This document shows, in pieces, positions 64,000 through 64,000 of a DNA stretch of 64,000 bases. A program made the position numbers and the translations under genes. The DNA is taken from the NCBI GenBank assembly GCA_905183005.1, contig CAJJDO010000074.1:1-64000 (forward strand). Direction: 5' to 3'. Below the pieces are notes generated by a model, which saw only the letters and a list, made by a program, of their open reading frames with translations, did not search any database and was not told the DNA's origin. The stretch's first letter is position 1, and each line of letters begins with the position of its first letter. The DNA comes from Paramecium pentaurelia (lineage: Eukaryota; Ciliophora; Oligohymenophorea; Peniculida; Parameciidae).

Positions 64000-64000
64000 A

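Noticed and set aside
1..64000. tRNA, rRNA, CRISPR arrays, insertion sequences
   Set aside because: No cloverleaf-like GC-rich segment, no spaced direct repeats and no transposase motif were seen on either strand. I could not run tRNAscan or repeat finders, so short RNA genes could be missed.

Overview
The window looks like macronuclear DNA of a ciliate of the genus Paramecium. In every recognisable protein TAA and TAG are read as glutamine and only TGA ends a reading frame. Introns are 20-34 nt GT...AG micro-introns. The DNA is very AT-rich and genes sit back to back on both strands. Standard ORF calling therefore fails, and all genes here were read with TGA as the only stop and micro-introns removed by eye. 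For most multi-exon genes the exon sum is an exact multiple of three and restores conserved motifs, which supports the models.

I count 33 genes. 1-16 kb: the 3' end of a coiled-coil gene, GPN1-type GTPase (-), protein-isoaspartate methyltransferase (+), a CDK-like kinase (+), a 12.5 kb VPS13 lipid-transfer gene (-), then a RING membrane protein (+). 16.8-28 kb: an unrecognised gene (+), a B-box/LOTUS protein (-), an ABHD13-type hydrolase (-), an unrecognised gene (+), proteasome ATPase Rpt2 (+), an orphan (-), a centrin-like EF-hand protein (-), a GSK3-like kinase (+) and a short orphan (-). 28-40 kb: a long low-complexity/ankyrin protein (-), a Gln-rich coiled-coil protein (+), a soluble adenylyl cyclase homologue with a PH domain (+), DNA polymerase epsilon subunit 2 (+) and a deoxynucleoside kinase (+). 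40-52.5 kb: RNA polymerase II largest subunit (-), a JMJD6-type oxygenase (+), a coiled-coil protein (-), a pseudokinase (+), a three-repeat Myb protein (+) and an E2-like protein (+). 53-64 kb: a multi-pass membrane protein (+), an orphan (-), an S11-type serine peptidase (+), an ankyrin protein (-), an EF-hand protein (-), a tandem pseudokinase-kinase (-) and a coiled-coil protein (-).

There are no operons and no obvious functional cluster. Housekeeping genes (Rpt2, RPB1, POLE2, GPN1, VPS13) are mixed with signalling genes (six kinase-fold genes, a cyclase, EF-hand proteins). GPN1 and RPB1 share a pathway, since GPN1 helps Pol II assembly and import, but they lie about 39 kb apart.

The items most worth a second look are the tandem kinase whose first domain has GGF in place of DFG, the small pseudokinase, the bacterial-type S11 peptidase, the cyclase-PH fusion, the Pol II tail without heptads, poly-Gln tracts written in TAA codons, stopless 3n micro-introns, and neighbouring start codons only 7 and 13 bp apart.
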